Program-made: the position numbers and the translations under genes
Notes under the pieces: generated by a model
The model's input: the letters and a program-made list of their open reading frames with translations, nothing else
What the model was told of the DNA's origin: nothing
Database searches by the model: none
Source: an uncultured Terriglobales bacterium
GTDB lineage: Bacteria > Acidobacteriota > Terriglobia > Terriglobales > Acidobacteriaceae
DNA: 5,618 bases
Assembly: GCA_955652845.1 (NCBI GenBank)
Contig: CATPBY010000314.1
Span: forward strand, 1-5,618
Reading direction: 5' to 3'
Shown here: piece after piece, positions 1 to 4,761 of the stretch
Layout of the letters: every line of letters begins with the position of its first letter
How positions within the stretch are numbered: the first letter of the stretch is position 1

Positions 1-723
1 CATTACTACCAGGCTCCGCCTTTAATTACCGTTTCCGGTCCATTAATGCAGTTTGCCCAAGCCAACAGCCTGGCGTTCGTGCCGCTGCATGGGGAGCGCG
101 ATGAAGAACATCAGTTTGGGGTGACTATTCCGTATCGAGGATGGGTTCTTGATATCGCAAACTTCCGTACCAACGTGGTGAATTTTTTCGACCACAATAA
201 TATCGGCGAATCCAACTTGTTCTTTCCGGTGACGATAGGCCACGCGGTGATTCGCGGGTGGGAAGCAACTCTACGTTCCCGTCGCATCGCCAATCGCGGT
301 GAAATTCATCTGGCGTACTCGAATCAGATTGCCGAGGGTAATGGCGCCATCACCGGGGGACTCACCGACTTTTCTCTGCCGCCCGGCCTTGGGCCGCTCG
401 ACCATGACCAGCGGAATACACTGAACCTAGGAGGAGATGTCACACTTCCCTGTCGCGCCCGGGCTTCGACGAACCTGTACTACGGCTCAGGCTTTACGAA
501 TGCATTTCCTGGCCAGCCGTACCCGGGGAACTACCTGCCGCAGCACACAACGTTCGATTTGACGCTGGGCAAGGACTTCGGCGAGCGTTACTCACTCTCC
601 ATCAATGCTCTGAATCTGGCTAACCGGCGGGTTCAGCTGGACAATAGCGTGACTTTCGGCGGCTTCCACTGGAACAACCCGCGGGAGATTTTCGTGGAAA
701 TGCGGTACCGCTTCCACTACTAG
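1..723 (+). CDS. TonB-dependent outer-membrane receptor, C-terminal part (5' end outside window)
   Basis: The reading frame is already open at base 1 and runs 240 codons to TAG at 721-723. The Met at 46 is internal, because the frame continues upstream of it. The protein consists of alternating beta strands and turns rich in Tyr, Phe, Asn and Gly, and it ends in MRYRFHY. A terminal aromatic residue on the last strand is typical of outer-membrane barrels recognised by the BAM machinery. The stretch TFDLTLGKDFGERYSLSINA followed by LNLANRRV is the usual penultimate-strand signature of TonB-dependent receptors. Such receptors import iron chelates, vitamins or glycans using energy from TonB-ExbBD. 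The plug domain lies outside the window, so the substrate cannot be inferred. No paired downstream gene is evident: the next good gene starts 179 bases later. Confidence 0.88.
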   Translation, partial: HYYQAPPLITVSGPLMQFAQANSLAFVPLHGERDEEHQFGVTIPYRGWVLDIANFRTNVVNFFDHNNIGESNLFFPVTIGHAVIRGWEATLRSRRIANRGEIHLAYSNQIAEGNGAITGGLTDFSLPPGLGPLDHDQRNTLNLGGDVTLPCRARASTNLYYGSGFTNAFPGQPYPGNYLPQHTTFDLTLGKDFGERYSLSINALNLANRRVQLDNSVTFGGFHWNNPREIFVEMRYRFHY

Positions 724-902
724 GACGTGTGGCAGCGGGTGCCCTCGCCGGCGTTCAAGTTTGGAAAATCTGACGGTGGTTCAGCCCTTGAGCTCGCCCT
801 CTGTCAGAGTGACGAAGGTTACGGCTTTGCCCCATTCGGCCGGGCACCGTACCCTAATTGTCGCGACGAAATAGTCGATAGGACAACTGAGGTGCTCTCG
901 CA

Positions 903-1124
903 GTGCTGCGACTCGACTATTTATCCTGCACGCTGACAATCCTATCTACGCTCCTGGTGGGAAGAAGATGCTGGCAGGGCTTGGCCCTGGCAGCGGCCAA
1001 CAGCGCGATCATTTGCGTTATCGGTGTACAAACCGCGCAACCAGGCTTTGTTGCTGCGAATCTTTTCTGCATCGTACTCTACGCTGTAAACCTCCGGACC
1101 TGGCGCAAATCCGCAAGCTCCTAG
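903..1124 (+). CDS. Small three-helix membrane protein, PnuC-like layout
   Basis: This 73-residue protein starts at GTG, with TGAGG at 888-892 as ribosome binding site about 10 bases upstream. It has three hydrophobic segments: residues about 5-20, 24-43 and 47-64. Basic residues follow the first (GRR at 20-22) and the last (RTWRK). The layout is helix, Arg-Arg, Trp-x-Gly, helix, short Gln-Pro-Gly loop, helix, then Arg-x-Trp. It resembles the repeating unit of PnuC nicotinamide-riboside/NMN transporters, but full PnuC is about three times longer. Conserved-looking Asn residues sit in helices 2 and 3. It may be a half-size transporter that works as an oligomer, or an unrelated small membrane protein. 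The protein character is convincing; the family link is inference from residue layout. It is convergent with the peroxiredoxin gene. Confidence 0.6.
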   Translation: MLRLDYLSCTLTILSTLLVGRRCWQGLALAAANSAIICVIGVQTAQPGFVAANLFCIVLYAVNLRTWRKSASS

Positions 1125-1176
1125 TTGAGCGAGCCGGAAAGCTTTTCTTCGCGTCCTTTAAGTTTTTTCTTTGCGA

Positions 1177-1191
1177 CCTTAATGGTTAAGG
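1177..1191. other. Short inverted repeat between convergent genes
   Basis: CCTTAA-TGG-TTAAGG forms a perfect 6-bp stem with a 3-base loop between the stop codons of the PnuC-like gene (1124) and the peroxiredoxin gene (1212). It could be a weak terminator for either strand. The stem is AT-rich, and there is no run of T directly after it on either strand, so it does not meet the usual intrinsic-terminator pattern. Confidence 0.25.
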
Positions 1192-1211
1192 GTGGCTTGT
1201 CTGAGACCAAA

Positions 1212-1697
1212 TCACCCGATCTTTCGCAGCGCCTCCAGCAACTCCTGATTATTCGGCGTCTGGTCGAGAGGATACACTTTCGCAAATCTGATTATTCCCG
1301 CCTTATCAACAATGAACACGGCGCGTTCGCTGATCCCGGGAATTGGCGGGCCCTCGCGCAAAACGCCAAAGGCCCGGGTCACTCCTCCATGAGGATAGAA
1401 GTCCGAGCACAGCGGCAAACGCACTACTCCGATATCTTTTTTCTGCCACGCGATATGACTGAGGATCGAATCTGTGCTTATGTCCACGACCTGGGCATCC
1501 AGCGCGGCGAACTTCTCGCGGTCCGAGTCGAACGCCGGCACCTGGGCCGCTCAAGTCGGCGTCCAGTCCAGGGGATGGAAGGTGACCACAACATGCTTCT
1601 TCCCGCGAAAGTCACTCAGCTTGATCCTGAACTCTCGCTCCCCTTCAACCGCAGCCAGTTCAAAGTCCGGCGCAACATCTCCCGCCTTCAGTGCCAT
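1212..1697 (-). CDS. Selenocysteine-containing peroxiredoxin, AhpE-like (in-frame TGA at 1553-1551)
   Basis: The gene encodes 161 residues if the TGA at codon 49 is read as selenocysteine. The start is ATG at 1697, giving the typical peroxiredoxin N terminus MALKAGDVAPDFEL, preceded by AGAGGGG. The active site reads PLDWTPT-U49-AAQVPAF, the peroxiredoxin PxxxTxxC motif with TGA exactly where the peroxidatic cysteine belongs. Both sides stay in one frame and match the family: AhpE-type CSDFYPHGGV at 97-106, then ERAVFIVDKAGIIRF at 124-138 with the likely conserved Arg125. The length is normal for AhpE/BCP-type peroxiredoxins. The enzyme should reduce hydrogen peroxide or organic peroxides in the cytoplasm, using a thiol donor. 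The only other cysteine is Cys97. Selenocysteine peroxiredoxins are known in some bacteria. The alternative is a nonsense mutation or base error at one codon. The host would need selA, selB, selC and selD, which are not in the window. OxyR and a DPSL protein nearby fit a peroxide-defence role. Confidence 0.85.
1518..1550 (-). promoter_or_regulatory. Candidate bacterial SECIS hairpin in the coding sequence
   Basis: The 33 bases directly after the UGA can fold on the minus-strand transcript. GCGGCC (1550-1545) pairs with GGACCGC (1524-1518), with one bulged A. After a C/C mismatch, AG pairs with CU. An inner G-C and U-G pair follow, and a G-rich apical loop (CCGGCGUU) begins about 15 bases after the UGA. 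Bacterial SECIS elements lie just 3' of the UGA, inside the coding region, with a small apical loop carrying G for SelB binding. Position and shape fit. The upper stem is weak and was paired by eye, so the exact structure is uncertain. Confidence 0.5.
1551..1553 (-). other. UGA codon probably recoded as selenocysteine
   Basis: On the minus strand this TGA follows ACT (Thr48) and precedes GCG (Ala50). It takes the place of the peroxidatic Cys codon (TGT or TGC), from which it differs at one base. No frame change occurs, and coding continues for 112 more codons with strong family similarity to a normal TGA stop at 1214-1212. Confidence 0.8.
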
Positions 1698-1799
1698 CGT
1701 TCCCCTCTCGAAAGCCAACCCACAAGTCCCACAGGTAAACTGTTCCTCATAGCTCCCCAAAATTAACCTGATGTTAACAATAGGCCGTACCCCGGGTCT

Positions 1800-1805
1800 T
1801 AATAT
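1800..1805 (+). promoter_or_regulatory. Possible -10 element (TAATAT) for the STAS gene
   Basis: TAATAT ends 6 bases before the ATG at 1812, so transcription would start at or next to the A of the start codon and give a leaderless mRNA. No Shine-Dalgarno sequence is visible before this ATG, which fits. A TTAACA at 1774-1779 is -35-like, but its spacing is 20 bases, longer than normal. Confidence 0.3.
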
Positions 1806-1811
1806 CACGCA

Positions 1812-2162
1812 ATGCTACAACAATCGCTGGTGATTGAAGATGTTGTGGGTGGCAAAGACGGACAGCGCATCCTGTCTCTGGATGGTCCTTTGGTGCTTGC
1901 TACCCTGTTCGAGTTTCAGTCCAAGGTCAGGGCCGACGCCTCCAAGACGCTGATTGTTGATTTCACGAAGGTTCCATTTGTCGACTCCGCCGGAATCGGC
2001 GCCCTGGTTGGCGCATACATCACTCATACCAAGAACGGTCGCAACCTGTTCCTGGTTGGAGTCAGCGAGCGGATTCACCAGGCGCTGGCGGTTACGCGCG
2101 TCGAACAGTTCTTTCGCTTCTTCGACTCGCAAGCTGCCGCACAGAAGGCATCTGGGCCTTAG
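1812..2162 (+). CDS. STAS-domain protein, anti-sigma-factor antagonist (SpoIIAA/RsbV-like)
   Basis: This is a 116-residue single STAS domain. The pattern is LSLDGPLVLATLFEFQSKV, then a beta strand TLIVDFTKV, then FVDSAGIGALV. The last contains the family's phosphorylation-site region, with Ser59 after Asp58 and before Ala-Gly-Ile-Gly. The C-terminal strand and helix follow (RNLFLVGVSERIHQAL). Such proteins switch partners: the dephosphorylated form binds an anti-sigma serine kinase and frees a sigma factor. In other lineages they belong to stressosome-like or two-component modules. No kinase or phosphatase partner gene is adjacent, so it is an orphan here. It starts at ATG 1812 with no clear ribosome binding site. 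It is divergent from the peroxiredoxin gene (114 bases between starts), and its last 71 bases overlap the convergent oxyR end. Confidence in the fold is high; its pathway is unknown. Confidence 0.9.
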   Translation: MLQQSLVIEDVVGGKDGQRILSLDGPLVLATLFEFQSKVRADASKTLIVDFTKVPFVDSAGIGALVGAYITHTKNGRNLFLVGVSERIHQALAVTRVEQFFRFFDSQAAAQKASGP

Positions 2163-3045
2163 CTGGGGGACGGGCAGCGCTCGTCTGCAAATGCCGCAGG
2201 AAAACCTGCTGGGCGCGGCTGCAGAAGTGCTGTTTTAACCGCACCACGCCTACCCGCCGGAAGGCTCCCTCGTCCGCGATGGGAATGAAACAACAGCCTT
2301 CGCGACGCTCCACCGCCATTTGCGGCACCACGGAGATGCCCGTATCGGCGGCCACCATGGCCAGGATCGTCGCGAACTGCCCGCTTTCAAAAACTACGTT
2401 CGGTTCGACCCGCGCCCGGCCACAAGCCGCCAGCGTGTTTTCACGAAAGCAATGTCCTTCTTTCAGTAATAGAAAAGACTCGTTTTCAATCTCTTTCAGA
2501 GAAACCGCCGGCTTAGAGGCCAGCCGGTGTTTCCGGGGCGCCACCAGATAAAGTGGCTCGCGCAATAGTTCTTCACACACAAAATGATCTCCCGGCACGG
2601 GCAGAGCCAGCAATGCCATATCGATGGCCGCTTCCTGCAGACTCTCAAGCAGCACAGGGGTTATCTCTTCGACAACGCTGACCCGCATCTCGGGAAACTT
2701 CAACGCGAAACTGGCCAGGCGCCCAGGTAGAAGGTAAGGGGCAATGGTGGGAATTGCACCGACGGCCACTTTGCCGCGGTCGTTGCCCACCATTTCTTCC
2801 ATCTCGCGCTTGGCATCGCTCACCTCGCGCAAGATAGCCTCTGCGCGCAGCCAGAAAATCTGACCAAACGACGTCAGCCTGACGGTGCGCCCCAAACGAT
2901 CGAAGAGGCGCGCTCCCAGCTCATCTTCCAGCTTCCGCACCTGCTGCGAGAGTGATGGCTGCGCTACCCGCTCATGTTCCGCTGCTCGAGTAAAGCTTCC
3001 CGCCTTCGCTACGGCCCGGAAATATCGGAGTTGATGAATCTGCAT
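2092..3045 (-). CDS. oxyR: OxyR, LysR-type peroxide-sensing transcription regulator
   Basis: This 317-residue protein starts at ATG 3045. The N-terminal winged helix-turn-helix (residues about 1-60) has the standard LysR sequence: MQIHQLRYFRAVAKAGSFT, then SQQVRKLEDELGARLFDR. The effector domain carries LLKEGHCFRENTLAAC. Its two cysteines fall at residues 199 and 208, the same numbers and spacing as the peroxide-sensing Cys199/Cys208 pair of E. coli OxyR. A disulfide between them is the activating switch in that family. This pair separates OxyR from CynR- or CysB-like relatives. The C terminus is about 12 residues longer than in E. coli, with a basic tail (RQLASRRSERTVRRA) encoded where the gene overlaps the STAS gene. 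The gene is divergent from the DPSL gene, with an OxyR-type operator between them, which suggests autoregulation plus control of that neighbour. Confidence 0.93.
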   Translation of the reverse strand: MQIHQLRYFRAVAKAGSFTRAAEHERVAQPSLSQQVRKLEDELGARLFDRLGRTVRLTSFGQIFWLRAEAILREVSDAKREMEEMVGNDRGKVAVGAIPTIAPYLLPGRLASFALKFPEMRVSVVEEITPVLLESLQEAAIDMALLALPVPGDHFVCEELLREPLYLVAPRKHRLASKPAVSLKEIENESFLLLKEGHCFRENTLAACGRARVEPNVVFESGQFATILAMVAADTGISVVPQMAVERREGCCFIPIADEGAFRRVGVVRLKQHFCSRAQQVFLRHLQTSAARPPAKAQMPSVRQLASRRSERTVRRA

Positions 3046-3066
3046 GATTTGCCTGTCACAACTGCT

Positions 3067-3103
3067 AGAGGTAGAACCTATGAGATTGATAGGGACTATA
3101 TCT
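3067..3103. promoter_or_regulatory. Candidate OxyR operator in the oxyR / DPSL divergent region
   Basis: The E. coli OxyR consensus is ATAG-N7-CTAT-N7-ATAG-N7-CTAT. Here, at exact 11-base steps, the quarter-sites are AGAG (3067-3070, 3 of 4), CTAT (3078-3081, 4 of 4), ATAG (3089-3092, 4 of 4) and ATCT (3100-3103, 2 of 4): 13 of 16 bases. The secondary T and A inside the first spacer also match. An overlapping short dyad, ATAG-GGA-CTAT (3089-3099), could be an alternative LysR half-site arrangement. The site covers the -35 of the DPSL promoter, as expected for activation by RNA-polymerase contact. Confidence 0.6.
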
Positions 3104-3115
3104 TAGACTTATAAG
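3086..3115 (+). promoter_or_regulatory. Sigma-70-like promoter for the DPSL gene
   Basis: TTGATA (3086-3091) and TATAAG (3110-3115) are separated by 18 bases. This places the transcription start near 3122 and gives a leader of about 33 bases, containing the strong ribosome binding site GGAAGG just before ATG 3155. The -10 lies within a perfect 10-bp palindrome, ACTTATAAGT (3107-3116). The -35 lies within the candidate OxyR operator. Confidence 0.55.
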
Positions 3116-3154
3116 TGCTGCGCAGGCTACACTCGCGTCCGAAAGGAAGGTCGT

Positions 3155-3772
3155 ATGCCTGCAAACGACAAGAATGTGGTCCAACACGGAGACGTCAACC
3201 AGCGCGTGGGTGTGGAAGTCATTCGCGCTCGCGGGGTCGACGTCGAAAAGTTGATCAAGATGCTGATCGCTAACGCTGCGGCGGAGTTTGCCAGCACCTA
3301 CTACTACTACACTATTCTGCGCATGCACCTGGCGGGATATGAAGATTATAAAGAAATTTGCGAAGATGCCCGGTTGGAGGATCGCGCTCATTGGGAGCTG
3401 ATCGTCCCCCGAATTTACGAACTCGGGGGCGAACTGCCTAATGATCTTCCCGCTTTCCACGATCAGGCTGGTTGCGCCGCGGCGAAGCTGCCGAGCCCTC
3501 CAACGGTGGTCAACATTCTTACTCTCTTGATGGAATCGGAACGCTGCGCGATTCGGAGCTGGAGTGCCGTTTGTGACATGACCTTCGGCAAAGATCCACG
3601 CACCTATGACATGGCCGCCCGAATTCTTAACGAAGAGATCGAGCACGAAGCCTGGTTCATCGAGCTGCTGGCGAGAGAACGTGACGGGAAGATCATTCCT
3701 TCCGGGCACTTCCGGCGGGGCGAGCCCGGACACGCCCCTTACAGCAAGAACGCGCCGTTCTACAATCCGTAA
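3155..3772 (+). CDS. Ferritin-like DPSL (Dps-like) protein
   Basis: This 205-residue protein starts at ATG 3155 after AGGAAGG. It is a four-helix-bundle ferritin-like protein with carboxylate and His ligands on successive helices: Glu44 (NAAAEFASTYYYY), Glu75/Asp76 with His79 (LEDRAHWEL), Glu127/Glu129, and Glu161 with His164 (NEEIEHEAWF). Three cysteines lie in the second half (107, 131, 140). A cysteine pair about 25 residues apart beside the di-iron site marks the DPSL or thioferritin group known from Sulfolobus, Pyrococcus and Bacteroides, and Cys107/Cys131 fits it. These proteins form 12-subunit cages that use hydrogen peroxide to oxidise and store Fe2+, protecting DNA from Fenton chemistry. 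The C-terminal tail after about residue 175 is polar and Gly/Pro-rich. Divergence from oxyR and the shared operator support peroxide induction. Assignment to DPSL rather than a bacterioferritin is from motif layout. Confidence 0.82.
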   Translation: MPANDKNVVQHGDVNQRVGVEVIRARGVDVEKLIKMLIANAAAEFASTYYYYTILRMHLAGYEDYKEICEDARLEDRAHWELIVPRIYELGGELPNDLPAFHDQAGCAAAKLPSPPTVVNILTLLMESERCAIRSWSAVCDMTFGKDPRTYDMAARILNEEIEHEAWFIELLARERDGKIIPSGHFRRGEPGHAPYSKNAPFYNP

Positions 3773-3794
3773 ACCATCGCCATCGCAAGCGGGA

Positions 3795-3844
3795 TCGAGG
3801 AATCTGGTGTATTGCTTCAGCGGCATCAAGGTCAGATTCCTCGA
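3795..3844. repeat. Palindromic repeat (REP-like hairpin)
   Basis: Perfect 12-base inverted arms TCGAGGAATCTG (3795-3806) and CAGATTCCTCGA (3833-3844) enclose a 26-base loop. Pairing extends outward imperfectly: AAGCG-GG on the left against CCGCTCGCTT on the right. The inner loop can pair TTG with CAA. No T tract follows. Elements containing GAGGAATCT and AGATTCCTC occur as dispersed palindromes in intergenic regions of some soil bacteria, so a REP-type family is likely (inference). It could also act as a stop or attenuator between the DPSL and ferredoxin genes. Confidence 0.55.
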
Positions 3845-3908
3845 CCGCTCGCTTTCTACATGTTTTAGATGTTCTCGGGGACTTTTCTCAATCCGATAAA
3901 CTACGAGC

Positions 3909-4253
3909 GTGTCGGAGCCATCTTTTTTTTCCGTAACGTTCCTGCTGCCTGATGGGGAGCGGACTATCCCGGTGCGCTCCGACCAGCACATCTGGGACGC
4001 CGCCGTGGCCGCGGGCATTAAGCTTCCCGCGCTCTGCCATCAAGGCCGGTGCCTTACCTGCGCGGGACGTTTATTGAACGGCGGCGTGGTCGATCAGACC
4101 GACTCTGTGAGTTACTTTCCCCAGGATCGACAGGCCGGCTTTGTGTTGCCCTGCACCGGCAGGCCACGGTCCGATCTTCGTATTTTGACCAACCAGCAGG
4201 AGCAAATGCGCCAACACCGGCGCGATATGGGACTTCCTGCGCCTTACTCTTGA
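3909..4253 (+). CDS. [2Fe-2S] ferredoxin, plant type
   Basis: This 114-residue protein starts at GTG 3909. Cluster ligands are Cys43, Cys48, Cys51 and Cys82, spaced CX4CX2CX30C as in plant-type ferredoxins, within ALCHQGRCLTCAGRLLNG and VLPCTGRP. The N-terminal half gives the beta-grasp fold (SVTFLLPDGERTIPVRSD, then the helix IWDAAVAAGIKLP). It is a soluble one-electron carrier, and its partner is not evident from sequence. The C-terminal 20 residues are charged and end in GLPAPYS. It lies 136 bases downstream of the DPSL gene on the same strand, but the palindromic repeat between them makes a simple two-gene operon uncertain. No Shine-Dalgarno sequence is seen. TAAACT at 3897-3902 ends 6 bases before the GTG and could be a -10 for a leaderless transcript. 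An intrinsic terminator follows at 4278. Confidence 0.88.
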   Translation: MSEPSFFSVTFLLPDGERTIPVRSDQHIWDAAVAAGIKLPALCHQGRCLTCAGRLLNGGVVDQTDSVSYFPQDRQAGFVLPCTGRPRSDLRILTNQQEQMRQHRRDMGLPAPYS

Positions 4254-4277
4254 CCGCGAATTCTTTTTGCAAAATTT

Positions 4278-4305
4278 AAGGGCGACCTGTTTCGGCCGCC
4301 CTTTT
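4278..4305. terminator. Two-way intrinsic terminator between ferredoxin and cspA
   Basis: AAGGGCG (4278-4284) pairs with CGCCCTT (4297-4303). One A/C mismatch is followed by CC pairing with GG, and a 6-base loop TGTTTC closes the hairpin. TTTT ends it on the plus strand. On the minus strand the same hairpin is followed by TTAAATTTT. It sits 24 bases after the ferredoxin stop and 25 bases after the cold-shock stop, so it can serve both convergent genes. Confidence 0.85.
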
Positions 4306-4330
4306 AGAAAACATGACCTTTCGCCGGGTT

Positions 4331-4531
4331 CTACACTGCCTTCACATTCTCAGCCTGCCACCCCTTGGGGCCTTTGACTACGTCAAACTGAACTTGCTGG
4401 CCCTCCTGCAAACTGCGGAACCCGCCTGCTTGAATGGCGGAAAAATGCACAAAAACATCCTCGCCGTTCTGACGGCTGATAAATCCATAGCCTTTGGCGT
4501 CGTTGAACCACTTTACTGTTCCTGTTTCCAT
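4331..4531 (-). CDS. Cold-shock protein, CspA family
   Basis: This 66-residue protein is a complete cold-shock domain. It opens METGTVKWFNDAKGYGFI, with RNP1 (KGYGFI, 14-19) and RNP2 (VFVHF, 26-30), the aromatic single-stranded-nucleic-acid-binding motifs. It ends in the usual VKGPKGWQAENVKAV. Such proteins act as RNA chaperones or antiterminators, and not all members are cold-induced. The start is ATG 4531, with AAGGA about 12 bases upstream. The gene is monocistronic by layout: the terminator lies just downstream, and about 230 non-coding bases separate it from the DUF4440 gene upstream on the same strand. The symbol is left blank because CspA paralogues cannot be told apart here. Confidence 0.95.
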   Translation of the reverse strand: METGTVKWFNDAKGYGFISRQNGEDVFVHFSAIQAGGFRSLQEGQQVQFDVVKGPKGWQAENVKAV

Positions 4532-4761
4532 GGTATTGCTTTGTTCCTTTTTGTGAGGTAGCGCTGAAATCCTCGCAGGACTTTCGCAGGCAGGTCACGC
4601 CGTGAAGCGAGAGGTACTGGGAACTGCAAAAAACCGCAAGATCAAACGCTCCGCGATTTTATCTTATTGCCTGTGGAAATCGCTACGAGATTTCTTCCCC
4701 ACTTAAACAACCGTTTTCTAATCTGTTAGTTAGAGGTACGAACATGGACAGCTTCTCTTGC
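4532..4761 (-). other. Non-coding region upstream of the cold-shock gene
   Basis: These 230 bases hold no convincing gene on either strand. They must contain the promoter and 5' leader of the cold-shock gene, but no good -35/-10 pair was found by eye. Visible structure is modest: an inverted repeat GAAATC (4676-4681) / GATTTC (4689-4694), and a CGCAGG direct repeat around 4574-4590. A long leader is common for cspA-type genes; a thermosensor-like fold cannot be judged without folding software. Confidence 0.4.

Noticed and set aside
731..743. Hairpin GGCA-GCGGG-TGCC just after the TonB receptor stop
   Set aside because: Only a 4-bp stem and no T tract; not supportable as a terminator. It may be a remnant of an intergenic repeat, but one copy cannot show that.
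727..936. 69-codon plus-strand open frame after the TonB receptor
   Set aside because: GTG start, no ribosome binding site, low-complexity translation without family pattern, and its end overlaps the better-supported small membrane protein gene.
1128..1182. Lys-rich minus-strand stretch (KVAKKKLKGREEKLSGSLN) after the peroxiredoxin stop
   Set aside because: About 20 codons with no ATG, GTG or TTG start and no ribosome binding site. The peptide-like look is probably due to A-rich sequence.
1551..1553. The TGA as a frameshift or pseudogene lesion
   Set aside because: The frame is identical on both sides, the motif is otherwise intact and the TGA replaces exactly the catalytic Cys, so recoding is the simpler reading. 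A point mutation or base error remains possible.
1125..1766. 213-codon plus-strand open frame from a TTG
   Set aside because: It is antisense to the peroxiredoxin gene and has no recognisable family pattern. It looks competitive only because the true gene is interrupted by the selenocysteine TGA.
3065..4018. 317-codon minus-strand open frame
   Set aside because: It runs antisense through the DPSL gene, the palindromic repeat and part of the ferredoxin gene. Its translation has no coherent domain, while the plus-strand genes have clear motifs.
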